From Bacillota bacterium (GTDB lineage Bacteria > Bacillota > Clostridia > Acetivibrionales > DSM-1351), in contig JAEWST010000176.1 in assembly GCA_023398105.1 (NCBI GenBank), forward strand, positions 1 to 19,282: a stretch of 19,282 bases of DNA, written 5' to 3'. Under the pieces are notes generated by a model that saw only the letters and a list, made by a program, of their open reading frames with translations, was not told the DNA's origin and did not search any database. Shown here in pieces: positions 9,810-16,182 of the stretch. Each line of letters opens with the position of its first letter. The first letter of the stretch is position 1. Position numbers and translations under genes: made by a program.

Positions 9810-9850
9810 AGCCCTTCAAATGCTGTTATATAAGCACATTGGGGCTTTTT
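9810..9850 (+). terminator. Probable rho-independent terminator upstream of the HTH gene
   Basis: AGCCC (9810-9814) can pair with GGGCT (9842-9846) across an imperfect inner stem (CAAATG against CACATTG), and TTTTT follows. It would end a transcript entering from the 9575-9809 region, for which no clear gene was found. Confidence 0.5.
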
Positions 9851-9866
9851 AATGAACCTTTCAGTT

Positions 9867-9897
9867 TTCTGATTTATAAATTCATTTAGCTTATAAT
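9867..9897 (+). promoter_or_regulatory. Candidate promoter of the HTH-VLP operon
   Basis: A consensus -10 TATAAT at 9892-9897 lies 34 bp before the HTH start codon. The -35 is poor (TTCTGA at 9867-9872, 19-bp spacing), as might be expected for a regulated promoter. AAAGGAG precedes the ATG at 9932. Confidence 0.45.
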
Positions 9898-9931
9898 CAG
9901 GACATAACAGTTATAGAAAGGAGATTCTATT

Positions 9932-10168
9932 ATGGCATATAAAAATACAAAAATGGGTGCAATGCGAAGGGTACGAAATTTAATGGCTACCGATGTATGC
10001 AGAAAATTAAAAATCAGCACTATTACCTACTCCCAAATTGAAACCGGGCGGTTAGTTCCGTCTGAAAGAGTGATGAAATTGCTTGCGGATTTTTACGGTT
10101 TGCCATTTGGGGAATTAGTAAAAGATGTAGACCCGGAAGCAATAATAGTGGCGATAAAAAGGAATTAG
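9932..10168 (+). CDS. Small Cro/CI-type helix-turn-helix regulator
   Basis: This 78-residue protein is essentially one XRE-family HTH domain. TDVCRKLKISTITYSQIETGR is the scanning and recognition helix region, followed by VPSERVMKLLADFYGLPFGELV, the usual fourth and fifth helices. Such proteins bind operator DNA as dimers and control phage, plasmid or conjugative-element genes. The start is supported by GAAAGGAG 9 nt upstream. It leads the probable operon with the Cys_rich_VLP gene 26 nt downstream and faces away from the divergent recombinase, so it could control either. The N-terminus (MAYKNTKMGAMRRVRNLM) carries a short basic extension. Confidence 0.85.
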   Translation: MAYKNTKMGAMRRVRNLMATDVCRKLKISTITYSQIETGRLVPSERVMKLLADFYGLPFGELVKDVDPEAIIVAIKRN

Positions 10169-10194
10169 TGGCTGGATATAGGGGGTAATCGGGC

Positions 10195-10575
10195 ATGAAT
10201 AACAGCATCCGGGCTTTGGTGAATCAGTGTTGTAATTTGTTTGATGATAACCACTGCGTTTTCAAGGGGAAAAAATGCAACATCAAGGAAGGCCGCCGTT
10301 GTGAGTATTTCGAGCAGAGCGTATTACCTGTAAATAAAGCTTTAAAGGCCTTATATCACATGAAATATGAGGCGGAAGCTCATGGGGATAAGCTGTCAAA
10401 AGAGAAACAGAAATCTATAATACAGGAAAACAGCGAGCTAATAAAATGTAAGTGTGGAAAAGAGTTTAAACCTAAAAGCAACCGACAGAAATATTGCGAC
10501 AGATGCAGGAAAGCAAAGCGAAACGAACGGCAAAAAATACTGATGAAGAATAAAAGGCATCCTGTTAGCATTTAG
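10195..10575 (+). CDS. Cys_rich_VLP-type zinc-binding protein
   Basis: The 126-residue product has two cysteine modules. The N-terminal one (Cys12, 13, 21, 28, 36, then the SVLP motif at 42-45) matches the Cys_rich_VLP family found on clostridial plasmids, integrative elements and phages. The C-terminal one (Cys85-X-Cys87 and Cys101-X2-Cys104, within a lysine/arginine-rich tail) looks like a zinc ribbon and suggests nucleic-acid binding. The family has no established function known to me. GGGGG about 9 nt upstream serves as ribosome binding site. Its last 19 bp, including the stop, form one arm of the inverted repeat 10557-10693. It supports a mobile-replicon origin for the block. Confidence 0.8.
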   Translation: MNNSIRALVNQCCNLFDDNHCVFKGKKCNIKEGRRCEYFEQSVLPVNKALKALYHMKYEAEAHGDKLSKEKQKSIIQENSELIKCKCGKEFKPKSNRQKYCDRCRKAKRNERQKILMKNKRHPVSI

Positions 10576-10693
10576 CACTATTATCCAGATTTGAAAGCCT
10601 TGATATGACTGGGTTGTAAAAAGTGAAAAGTACGAAAAAAAGGGTTGAGAATATAATATCATTACCCCGGATTTCTAAATGCTAACAGGGTGC
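10557..10693. repeat. 19-bp inverted repeat flanking the VLP-rep intergenic region
   Basis: GCATCCTGTTAGCATTTAG (10557-10575) and CTAAATGCTAACAGGGTGC (10675-10693) are inverted copies with 18 of 19 positions paired. They are separated by 99 bp holding no ORF. There is no T tract after the right arm, so it is not an ordinary terminator. Its place directly before the candidate replication gene fits a regulatory RNA, an origin structure or a scar of a small inserted element. Confidence 0.75.
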
Positions 10694-10739
10694 TCTAAAA
10701 TGCTTTTAAAAAGGCCGAGAATAAGGAGGGTGGGCAAAT

Positions 10740-11576
10740 GTGGATTCATATTTCAAGGTTGATAAACGCATATATGCACTTACAAATAATATGATAAGTG
10801 AAAAGGCCTTTAAGCTGTATATACTTTACTGCAATGAAGTAAATCTAAATAAGTATTTGGGATGTGCACTAATGGGTGCACGACAGGCTAAAAAGGTTTT
10901 AGGCCTTGAGCAGAATATTTTTAAGAAAGCACAGAAAGAATTGATAGACAAGCATTTTATAACATTAAGGCCTGATGTTAAAACAGGATATTTGACAACG
11001 GTAGCGGTGGAAGTGCTTGAATTTCTCGATGTGAATAAAAAGACAAAGAAATTTACGGCTAATAGCCAGATTCACAGGGATTACCCAAAAGGTAAGTATC
11101 TCAACATACCTAAGGCAGTAATGAGCTATATTAAATTCCTGAATTTTGATACGGTGATGTTGCTGCTGGAATTATACAACAATATTGTAGATGGAATTGT
11201 AAATATCAATTATGCCTATGTATATTGCAGGAATAATCCACTTGGATATAGTTTACAGGGTGACAGATGGGCGAAGGCAGATACGGAAGCGGCATGGTAT
11301 TTTACAGCTAATAGAGGCGGACACATTAATCAATTGATTGATTTAGAAATATTTTATACCCAATATGCCCTTGTATATGAAGATGCAAATGATAAAGAAT
11401 ACCGTTATATAAAGACCATGTTGCAGCAAACAAATGACAATAACGAAGACTATATTTTCCTAAAACCATATTCCAAGAATGAAAGGGTTATAAAAGTCTT
11501 GATACCAGTGCATAAGTTGGAATTTCCAGCAAGGAAAGAGGCTGATACCACTGAAACACCTAATACGACTGCATGA
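10740..11576 (+). CDS. Candidate replication-initiation protein (winged-helix-like)
   Basis: This 278-residue protein is not recognised with certainty. The start is GTG at 10740, with AAGGAGG at 10723-10729; the ATG at 10738 is in another frame. The N-terminal part (about 1-95: FKVDKRIYALTNNMISEKAFKLY, then ARQAKKVLGLEQNIFKKAQKELIDKHFITL) reads like a winged-helix DNA-binding domain of the sort seen in replisome organisers and plasmid Rep proteins. The middle is tyrosine- and asparagine-rich with a second helical segment (IPKAVMSYIKFLNFDTVMLLLELYNNI), and the tail is polar. An iteron-like array begins 83 bp after its stop and an inverted repeat lies upstream. These surroundings, more than the sequence, suggest a Rep role. 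A phage-type transcription regulator is the alternative. Confidence 0.6.
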   Translation: MDSYFKVDKRIYALTNNMISEKAFKLYILYCNEVNLNKYLGCALMGARQAKKVLGLEQNIFKKAQKELIDKHFITLRPDVKTGYLTTVAVEVLEFLDVNKKTKKFTANSQIHRDYPKGKYLNIPKAVMSYIKFLNFDTVMLLLELYNNIVDGIVNINYAYVYCRNNPLGYSLQGDRWAKADTEAAWYFTANRGGHINQLIDLEIFYTQYALVYEDANDKEYRYIKTMLQQTNDNNEDYIFLKPYSKNERVIKVLIPVHKLEFPARKEADTTETPNTTA

Positions 11577-11658
11577 AAAGATTTATTGTATTAGTTAAAC
11601 TTTTGGTAAAACCCTATAAACAATGATATAACTTAATTAGAAGCACATTTGAAGTGCA

Positions 11659-11708
11659 ACACTAATAATACGCTAATTCACACTAATATTACACTAATAC
11701 ACACTAAA
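11659..11708. repeat. Iteron-like tandem array of CACTAAT units
   Basis: Five consecutive units of 9, 11, 10, 11 and 9 bp: AACACTAAT, AATACGCTAAT, TCACACTAAT, ATTACACTAAT and ACACACTAA. The roughly helical-turn period would place the repeated core on one face of DNA, as in iteron origins bound by Rep proteins. It lies in a very A/T-rich stretch just after the candidate rep gene. A short hairpin, GCAC/GTGC (11644-11658), precedes it. Confidence 0.6.
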
Positions 11709-11731
11709 GAAATTAAGGTGTAATACAATAG

Positions 11732-11749
11732 TCATTCTACCGAATGACG
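11732..11749. repeat. Short perfect hairpin before the zinc-ribbon gene
   Basis: GTCATTC (11732-11738) and GAATGAC (11743-11749) pair through a TACC loop. It may be an operator or an RNA hairpin in the leader of the gene that starts at 11867. Confidence 0.4.
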
Positions 11750-11866
11750 GATAGTAAAACCTTTTATGCTTTTAAGAAAATTGCATATATGTCTTATAGG
11801 CGTATATTAAATAAGAGTAATTTTAAGATAGCTTTACTATTTAGGCAAAATACAGGGGTGTTGTAT

Positions 11867-12436
11867 ATGAGCAGTGGTGGCCACAATCGAATAAAAGGAA
11901 ATATAAATCAGTACAGGCATATTAATATAAGAATCATGCAACACAAGAATTGTTTCAAACGGCCTTGCAATTTTATATATTCGTGGGGTGCTGATAGAAA
12001 TATATATTGCTGCTTTGACGGTTACAGCCTAAATATATTCAATGACATAAATAAAGGCTGTTATGTTGTTAGGATTGATAAGACCCGTACTAATTACGGT
12101 TATAGGACTTGGTTTATATGTTCAGGATGTGGCAGAAGGACTACAGCATTATATTACCGTTGGAATAATTATAAATGCCGTGTTTGCCAGAGCTTGAATT
12201 ATACCAGCAGCCAGCAAGGCCATGATAAGATGGAGCAGATTAACCAAAAAATATATAAAATTCAAGACAGATTACAGGCCGAACATGATGTGTTAATCAA
12301 CTATTCAATTCCGAGGCCGAAGCGGATGCATAATAAAACATATCAAAAATTATTGAACAAGCTGGAAGAGCTTGATGAGCAAAGCGAAGATGCTTTTTTA
12401 TACGAAATTGAAAGAAAGCTTGGAATAAAAGTATGA
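11867..12436 (+). CDS. Uncharacterised zinc-ribbon protein of mobile elements
   Basis: The ORF is open from 11744, but I place the start at ATG 11867 (189 residues) because AGGGGT lies about 7 nt upstream and because MSSGGHNR resembles the usual beginning of this family (M-x-x-GG-x-x-R, then a DIxxL-like strand). The centre holds a zinc ribbon, CSGCG (WFICSGCGRRTTALYY) and CRVC (YKCRVCQSLNY). The C-terminal third is a charged helical segment (KMEQINQKIYKIQDRL and KRMHNKTYQKLLNKLEELDEQ). Similar proteins, known to me mainly from phages and integrated elements of proteobacteria, have no assigned role; nucleic-acid binding is inferred from the ribbon. It is unusual to see the fold so A/T-rich and tyrosine/asparagine-rich. 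It follows the candidate rep and iterons. Confidence 0.68.
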   Translation: MSSGGHNRIKGNINQYRHINIRIMQHKNCFKRPCNFIYSWGADRNIYCCFDGYSLNIFNDINKGCYVVRIDKTRTNYGYRTWFICSGCGRRTTALYYRWNNYKCRVCQSLNYTSSQQGHDKMEQINQKIYKIQDRLQAEHDVLINYSIPRPKRMHNKTYQKLLNKLEELDEQSEDAFLYEIERKLGIKV

Positions 12437-12655
12437 GAGGCTTATAATGCTGAAATTTAAACTACTGGAATAATTTCCACTGGTACACAGACAATCAGCA
12501 ATAGCAACATCCAGCAGGCTATGACCTGAACGAGATAGAAACCATTAAATTAAAAGGGGTACGCTTGAAATAAAATCCCGGCATTCATATACTGGAAGTA
12601 TTTTCATAAACTTTGTGGTAATTACTGTAAATAGTACAGACAAATACGTTGAATT
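12437..12655. other. Intergenic stretch, possibly a decayed coding fragment
   Basis: No intact ORF. One + frame reads as short peptide-like pieces broken by stops (a piece beginning WNNFHWYTDN at 12466, then HPAGYDLNEIETIKLKG), which could be the relic of a small gene, but I recognise no family. GTACAGA occurs at 12634-12640 and again at 12723-12729 and 12767-12773. Confidence 0.3.
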
Positions 12656-12727
12656 TGTACATTTGGTGCTTATTAGTATGTTTAAAAATATAAAATCCGC
12701 ACACTTTAAATATAACACCAATGTACA
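12656..12727. repeat. Imperfect 13-bp inverted repeat
   Basis: TGTACATTTGGTG (12656-12668) is matched in inverse by CACCAATGTACA (12716-12727), with one base deleted. The 47-bp interior is strongly A/T-rich. It lies upstream of the ribbon-helix-helix gene at 12806 and could be a regulatory or origin/partition-site structure. Confidence 0.55.
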
Positions 12728-12760
12728 GAATAGATTGCTTGGGATTAATTACAAATGAAA

Positions 12761-12782
12761 TTGTATGTACAGAGGTATACAA
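12761..12782 (+). promoter_or_regulatory. Operator-like inverted repeat ahead of the RHH gene
   Basis: TTGTAT (12761-12766) and ATACAA (12777-12782) form a perfect inverted repeat with a 10-bp centre that holds one GTACAGA copy. It sits 23 bp before the RHH start codon, as expected for autoregulation by such proteins. Confidence 0.4.
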
Positions 12783-12805
12783 TGGAACATGAGAGGTGAA
12801 ATGTA

Positions 12806-12985
12806 ATGACAGCGAAAAATAGGTTAAATATGCGGATTGATGAAGAGCTTGAGACAGAAATTGCAGAAGTGGCAGACCTATACGAGCAAAAAACAGGGAT
12901 AAAAACCACTAAAACAAATGTAATTGAATCCGCTTTAAAGGAGGGATTGAAAGCAATAAAAATTAAATTGCAATCGGAGAAATAA
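12806..12985 (+). CDS. Small ribbon-helix-helix protein
   Basis: A 59-residue protein: RLNMRIDEELETEIAEVA forms the strand and first helix, and TTKTNVIESALKEGLKAI forms the second helix of a MetJ/Arc/CopG-like fold. Such dimers insert the paired beta strand into the DNA major groove and act as transcription repressors, antitoxins or plasmid copy/partition proteins. AGAGGTG at 12792-12798 lies about 7 nt before the ATG. No toxin gene accompanies it intact, since the piece just downstream (12987-13146) is broken. It is one of two RHH genes within 400 bp. Confidence 0.72.
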   Translation: MTAKNRLNMRIDEELETEIAEVADLYEQKTGIKTTKTNVIESALKEGLKAIKIKLQSEK

Positions 12986-12986
12986 C

Positions 12987-13146
12987 CTGAATAAAGTAAT
13001 AGAAGCCTATAGAGCTTGGCGGCAAACAGGCTTCCATTACCGGGAAACAAGCCTTGATTAAGGACGAGCTTCGCTATTACTATTATAACCGAAGCTATAT
13101 CCTCTATTCTAGGTATTTACCAAAAGAGGATTTTTTTTATACCTAA
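12987..13146 (+). pseudogene. Broken small gene after the RHH gene
   Basis: One frame reads NKVIEAYRAWRQTGFHYRE then stops at SLD; after a frame change the next codons continue as IKDELRYYYYNRSYILYSR and end KEDFFYT at 13146. The two halves share aromatic, charged composition and join without a gap, so a single small gene of about 50 codons with a frameshift is plausible. A run of eight T residues lies near its end. It begins right after the RHH stop and could have been its operon partner. I recognise no family. Confidence 0.35.
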
Positions 13147-13190
13147 ATACCTGAAAAAATTTGAAAATTACATGAATCGGGGGGTCTTAA

Positions 13191-13499
13191 ATGAGAGTGA
13201 AAATTACCACTACAATTGACGAAGCGTTATTAGCACAGGCAAAGGATATAGTGAAAAATGAAGGTTTGGAAGGTGCAAATGCAATCCTAGAGAAGGCTTT
13301 AAGGCTATATTTTTCAAATTCGGGAGAGGTTTGGGAAAAGACCCTTGAAAGTGGATGGATAAAAAAAATACTCATAAATGAGGCCGGGATTAATTTTGAA
13401 AATATCAAATGCCGGAAAAGCTTTTCAAGTTATAGGCCGGAGGATTATACAGAAGAAGCACTATTGGAAAGAGGCTGGCAGAAGGTTTCTGAAAAGTAG
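13191..13499 (+). CDS. CopG/ParD-like ribbon-helix-helix protein with C-terminal tail
   Basis: A 102-residue product. The first 45 residues (RVKITTTIDEALLAQAKDIV, then GANAILEKALRLYFSN) are a typical ribbon-helix-helix DNA-binding unit. The remainder (SGEVWEKTLESGW, then FSSYRPEDYTEEALLERGW) is acidic and aromatic and could be a partner-binding tail, as in antitoxins. GGGGGG lies about 8 nt before the ATG. No toxin ORF follows: only a hairpin and the IS110 non-coding region lie downstream, so any partner was lost or displaced, possibly by the IS insertion. An independent regulator is the alternative. Confidence 0.68.
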   Translation: MRVKITTTIDEALLAQAKDIVKNEGLEGANAILEKALRLYFSNSGEVWEKTLESGWIKKILINEAGINFENIKCRKSFSSYRPEDYTEEALLERGWQKVSEK

Positions 13500-13520
13500 G
13501 CCTAAAGCAATAGGTTACAG

Positions 13521-13541
13521 GTCAGAAGTCCTTCTTCTGGC
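13521..13541 (+). terminator. Hairpin after the ParD-like gene, weak terminator
   Basis: GTCAGAAG (13521-13528) and CTTCTGGC (13534-13541) form an 8-bp stem with one G-T pair and a 5-nt loop. It starts 21 bp past the stop codon. The T tract after it is poor, so termination is only probable. Confidence 0.4.
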
Positions 13542-13627
13542 TTGTTGCGTGGGGCTTTTGGCTTCATAAAAATCCTTTGTGTTGAATAAACAAGCAAATT
13601 GACAGTATTTCTAATTCCATAAAAAAT

Positions 13628-13960
13628 GTAAGGGTTAGAGTAAGAGCAATTTGTGTGAGGTTTCAAAGTTGAGATAAGACAGAGTAAAAGCGTTTTGGCG
13701 TGTCCAGTGAGCTTGTAAGACCTGTTTTATTTGCAAGTGCTGTAAAGATTGAAATCTGTTTATCGTTACAGGGTGAGTAAGAGCATTAGGCATCGATAGA
13801 AACAATGGTTTAAAAACGTATGCAGAGTAATTGACGTACACAATCAATCACATAAAAAATAGACAGGCTGGCGTTCCCTTGCGGGTCTTATGACTAACGC
13901 TCTATAGTTGAGGTTGCCGTTATTATTTAGGTGATATGATTCATTTGCCAAGTAAAGGAG
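13628..13960 (+). ncRNA. Putative IS110 bridge RNA region
   Basis: IS110-group elements encode, between the left end and the transposase, an RNA with two internal loops that base-pair with target and donor DNA. Here the region shows stems CTTGTAA/TTGCAAG (13712-13718, 13731-13737, one G-T pair), TGTAA/TTACA (13741-13745, 13766-13770) enclosing AGATT/AATCT (13746-13750, 13753-13757), and GCGTT/AACGC (13871-13875, 13896-13900) enclosing CCC-TTGC-GGG. A TTGACA -35 at 13599 lies upstream, with only a poor -10. Exact ends and guide loops cannot be set by eye. Confidence 0.5.
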
Positions 13961-13969
13961 CGTAGAAAA

Positions 13970-15199
13970 ATGCACAAGAAGCAAAACCATATATATATCG
14001 GAATTGACTTGCATAAAGCTACACATACGGCGGTTGTCATAGACTGCTGGAATACCAAACTTGGAGAAATAACCTTTGAAAATAAGCCTTCGGAGTTTAA
14101 AAAGCTGATTGAAAAGGTAAACAAGCATAATGACGGCCTAATCCCTGTATTCGGCCTCGAAAATGCGGAGAGCTACGGGAGGAATCTTGCTATATGTCTT
14201 ATAGAAAAAGGGTATATAGTAAAAGATGTAAACCCTTCATTGTCCCATGCTCAAAGATTGAGTGCTCCTACTACAAAAAAAGACGATAGTTATGATGCTT
14301 GGTGTGTTGCAAATGTCCTTTTAAGCAGGCTTGACGATTTACCGGAATCAAAACCGAATGATATTTTCTGGACACTATCGCAGCTTGTAAACAGACGTGA
14401 GTCAATTGTAGTAACAGGGGTAAGACTAAAAGGACAGCTTCATGAGCAGTTATCACACAGCTATTCCAGCTATAAAAAGTTTTTTACGCTTATAGATACT
14501 AAAACGGCCTTGAATTTTTGGGAGCTATACCCTTCACCACAATATTTGCAGCCCGTGACGGTGGAGGAATTGGCGGAGATATTGAGAAAGACGAGCCATA
14601 ACCATTACTCAACCAAAAAGGCACAAAGCATTCTTGAGGCCGCACATAATGATGGTTATATTAAAAAGGATTATCAGGAAGTCAGAGACTTTATTATTAA
14701 AGGCATTGTAAGAGATTTGAGACATGCAAAGGAAGAACTTGAGAAGGTAGAAAAAGAAATAATCCAGCTTATGAAAATACTTGGGTATAAGCTTGAGACA
14801 ATGCCCGGAATTGATACAATTACGGCAGCAAGGATTATAGCGGAAATAGGAGATATAAACAGGTTTAGTAATGCCGATAAATTAGCCCGGTTTGCAGGGA
14901 TTGCTCCGTCTTTTTTCGGTTCAGGTGGTAAAGGTAAGGAGCAGAAAAGCAGACAGGGGAACAGAAGGCTATACGGAATTTTTTATTTTCTTGCAGTTCA
15001 AATGATACAAGTATCTATCAAGGGAAAACCCAGAAATGCGGTATTCCTTGACTTCTTCAAAAGAAAGCAGACGGAAGAAAAGACAAAACCGCAGGCACTT
15101 GTAAGCGTTATGAGAAGGCTTGTAAATATCATTTATGGCATGTTGAAAAATAAGACGGAATATAAAGCACCAGAGGTTTCCAGTAAAGAGGTAGTATGA
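13970..15199 (+). CDS. IS110-family DEDD transposase
   Basis: This 409-residue recombinase moves the element by an RNA-guided mechanism. The N-terminal RuvC-like DEDD domain shows Asp13 (YIGIDLHKATH), Glu64 (FGLENAESYGR), and Asp106 and Asp109 (TKKDDSYDAW). A helical, coiled-coil-like middle (about 235-265: RHAKEELEKVEKEIIQLM) joins the C-terminal Transposase_20 domain (about 270-375), with helix-hairpin-helix-like TMPGIDTITAARIIAEIGD and the catalytic serine candidate Ser318 in FGSGGKGK. The length is normal for the family and the frame is intact, so the element may be active. AAAGGAG lies about 8 nt before the ATG. Confidence 0.95.
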   Translation: MHKKQNHIYIGIDLHKATHTAVVIDCWNTKLGEITFENKPSEFKKLIEKVNKHNDGLIPVFGLENAESYGRNLAICLIEKGYIVKDVNPSLSHAQRLSAPTTKKDDSYDAWCVANVLLSRLDDLPESKPNDIFWTLSQLVNRRESIVVTGVRLKGQLHEQLSHSYSSYKKFFTLIDTKTALNFWELYPSPQYLQPVTVEELAEILRKTSHNHYSTKKAQSILEAAHNDGYIKKDYQEVRDFIIKGIVRDLRHAKEELEKVEKEIIQLMKILGYKLETMPGIDTITAARIIAEIGDINRFSNADKLARFAGIAPSFFGSGGKGKEQKSRQGNRRLYGIFYFLAVQMIQVSIKGKPRNAVFLDFFKRKQTEEKTKPQALVSVMRRLVNIIYGMLKNKTEYKAPEVSSKEVV

Positions 15200-15246
15200 T
15201 AGAATATTGATGATTTGAAAAGAGGTCTATTTATGTTCGGCAAGAA

Positions 15247-15291
15247 AATCTGCGGTCTTGAAACGGCTACAACAGACTGTGACCGCAGATT
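15247..15291. repeat. Perfect 11-bp inverted repeat at the IS110 right end
   Basis: AATCTGCGGTC (15247-15257) and GACCGCAGATT (15281-15291) are exact inverse copies around a 23-nt loop, and ATTTTT follows within 10 nt. It may terminate the transposase transcript or mark the right end of the element. The apparent TTG start of the next ORF falls inside this loop. Confidence 0.7.
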
Positions 15292-15596
15292 ACATTTTTA
15301 GTATATATAGTGTTAATGCTGAGGAAACGATAAAGACTAATTCTTTTAACATGAATAAGTTAGATTCATTTAAAAATGCTAAAATTACTGATGTTGAAAA
15401 ATATCTTGATAATACGTTAGAAGGGTTTACGAAGGCACCACTAAAGAAGGGCGATGGCGTAAGATATTTTGAGGGTAAAGGTAATTCATATCAATTAAAC
15501 TATGGTTATGAAAATGCAAGTGACGCAGTTCATGGAGGTCCATACTTGAAAACTACTAGTGGAAGTGAAATAATTCGTATACCATTAACTAAATAA
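15258..15596 (+). CDS. Orphan polymorphic-toxin tip, N-terminally truncated
   Basis: The frame runs from a TTG inside the IS110-end hairpin; there is no ribosome binding site for it, and the next in-frame ATG (15351) also has none. The toxin-like part is GDGVRYFEGKGNSYQLNYGY, then DAVHGGPYLKTTSG and EIIRIPLTK at the C-terminus. That compact ending resembles C-terminal toxin domains of RHS, WapA or filamentous haemagglutinin proteins, though I cannot name the family. A small gene follows 13 nt later, as an immunity gene would. I infer that this is a displaced tip whose delivery part was removed or separated by IS110. Whether it is translated is unclear. The T-rich codon use matches the tip, not the core, of the RHS gene at 2-8197. 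Confidence 0.6.
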   Translation: MKRLQQTVTADYIFSIYSVNAEETIKTNSFNMNKLDSFKNAKITDVEKYLDNTLEGFTKAPLKKGDGVRYFEGKGNSYQLNYGYENASDAVHGGPYLKTTSGSEIIRIPLTK

Positions 15597-15609
15597 AGGA
15601 GTTCATTTT

Positions 15610-15963
15610 ATGAAAGAAGAAGATTTATTGAAGTTTCTTATTTTTATTGCTGAGGAAGATGCACAAATTAGTACGATAATTAACTTCTTTATCAATACAT
15701 TAGGTTATGAAGTAAATACCATAAAAAGAATTGTTAATTACGGCATAGATGAAAAAATTTTAATAATTGTTAAGAATGGTGAAAATTATAGAAATTATAA
15801 GGTGTTAAAAGACAATGAGATCAAAAAAATTGATTGGTCGTCTTCAAATAATTTACATGAAATTTACTATAACGATTTTGACTATTATAGAGAAAAGTTA
15901 TTTGTCCCCCATCCTCAAGTTCCAATGGAATTTAAGCAATTCATTATTAACGATAATATGTAA
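15610..15963 (+). CDS. Putative immunity protein of the orphan toxin tip
   Basis: This 117-residue acidic protein has no family I recognise. It opens with a helical segment (MKEEDLLKFLIFIAEEDAQI), continues with a second helix and basic stretch (NTIKRIVNYGIDEKILIIVK), then an aromatic, polar C-terminal half (DFDYYREKLFVPHPQVP). The first 45 residues might form a winged-helix-like unit, but no signal peptide or membrane segment is evident. AAAGGAG lies about 8 nt before the ATG, and the start is 13 nt after the orphan tip's stop. The immunity role is inferred from that position alone. Confidence 0.6.
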   Translation: MKEEDLLKFLIFIAEEDAQISTIINFFINTLGYEVNTIKRIVNYGIDEKILIIVKNGENYRNYKVLKDNEIKKIDWSSSNNLHEIYYNDFDYYREKLFVPHPQVPMEFKQFIINDNM

Positions 15964-16035
15964 AAATGAATATTCTAAAGTGTACAAAAAGTTACGGTGC
16001 TAATATTTATTGTATTAAGGAGTGTATTATTATAA

Positions 16036-16182
16036 CGAGGCAAGAAAATGTCCCCCACTTCTATAAGTGGCTGTTACCACTTTGGTTATCAGGTGGTGAG
16101 AATATCTCCCGCCTCGATGAAACGCCGCTGATGTAATGAAATTTTTCTACAATCGATAAATTTCATTTTGAATCTAGGCGTT
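16036..16182 (+). ncRNA. Candidate structured RNA upstream of the AlbA_2 gene
   Basis: Two adjacent folds are visible. The first is a three-way junction closed by CGAGGC/GCCTCG (16036-16041, 16111-16116), with hairpin CCACTT-CTAT-AAGTGG (16055-16070) and a second stem TACCAC/GTGGTG (16075-16080, 16093-16098). The second is closed by AACGCC/GGCGTT (16121-16126, 16177-16182) around a 10-bp stem AATGAAATTT/AAATTTCATT (16135-16144, 16158-16167). A further AAAGGA/TCCTTT hairpin lies at 16185-16208. There is no ORF. The first hairpin recalls the ends of IS200/IS605 elements, so an IS remnant is the main alternative to a leader RNA. Confidence 0.5.

Larger units (their letters stand above)
13600..15291 (+). 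mobile_element. IS110-family insertion sequence (ends approximate)
   Basis: A DEDD transposase gene (13970-15199) preceded by about 370 bp of non-coding, hairpin-rich DNA and followed by less than 100 bp before unrelated coding sequence is the layout of IS110-group elements, which lack terminal inverted repeats and carry a bridge-RNA gene in the left non-coding end. The right end probably lies by the 11-bp inverted repeat at 15247-15291. The left end is not determined; a TTGACA box at 13599-13604 is close to it. The insertion separates a plasmid-like block from a toxin tip. Confidence 0.65.

Noticed and set aside
11744..11866. Upstream extension of the zinc-ribbon gene
   Set aside because: The ATG at 11867 has a ribosome binding site and the family-like beginning; the extension has neither and overlaps a hairpin.
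13378..13569. ORF overlapping the end of the ParD-like gene
   Set aside because: It is out of frame with the clear RHH gene, has no ribosome binding site and runs through the hairpin at 13521-13541.
8427..13600. Attachment-site repeats flanking the plasmid-like block
   Set aside because: The only similarity seen was a loose TTGTTGCG match near 8521 and 13542, too short and imperfect to call attL/attR.
16036..16182. Firm assignment of the structured segment as an IS200/IS605 end or omega RNA
   Set aside because: One hairpin is reminiscent of such ends, but no tnpA or tnpB remnant is adjacent, so the assignment stays open.
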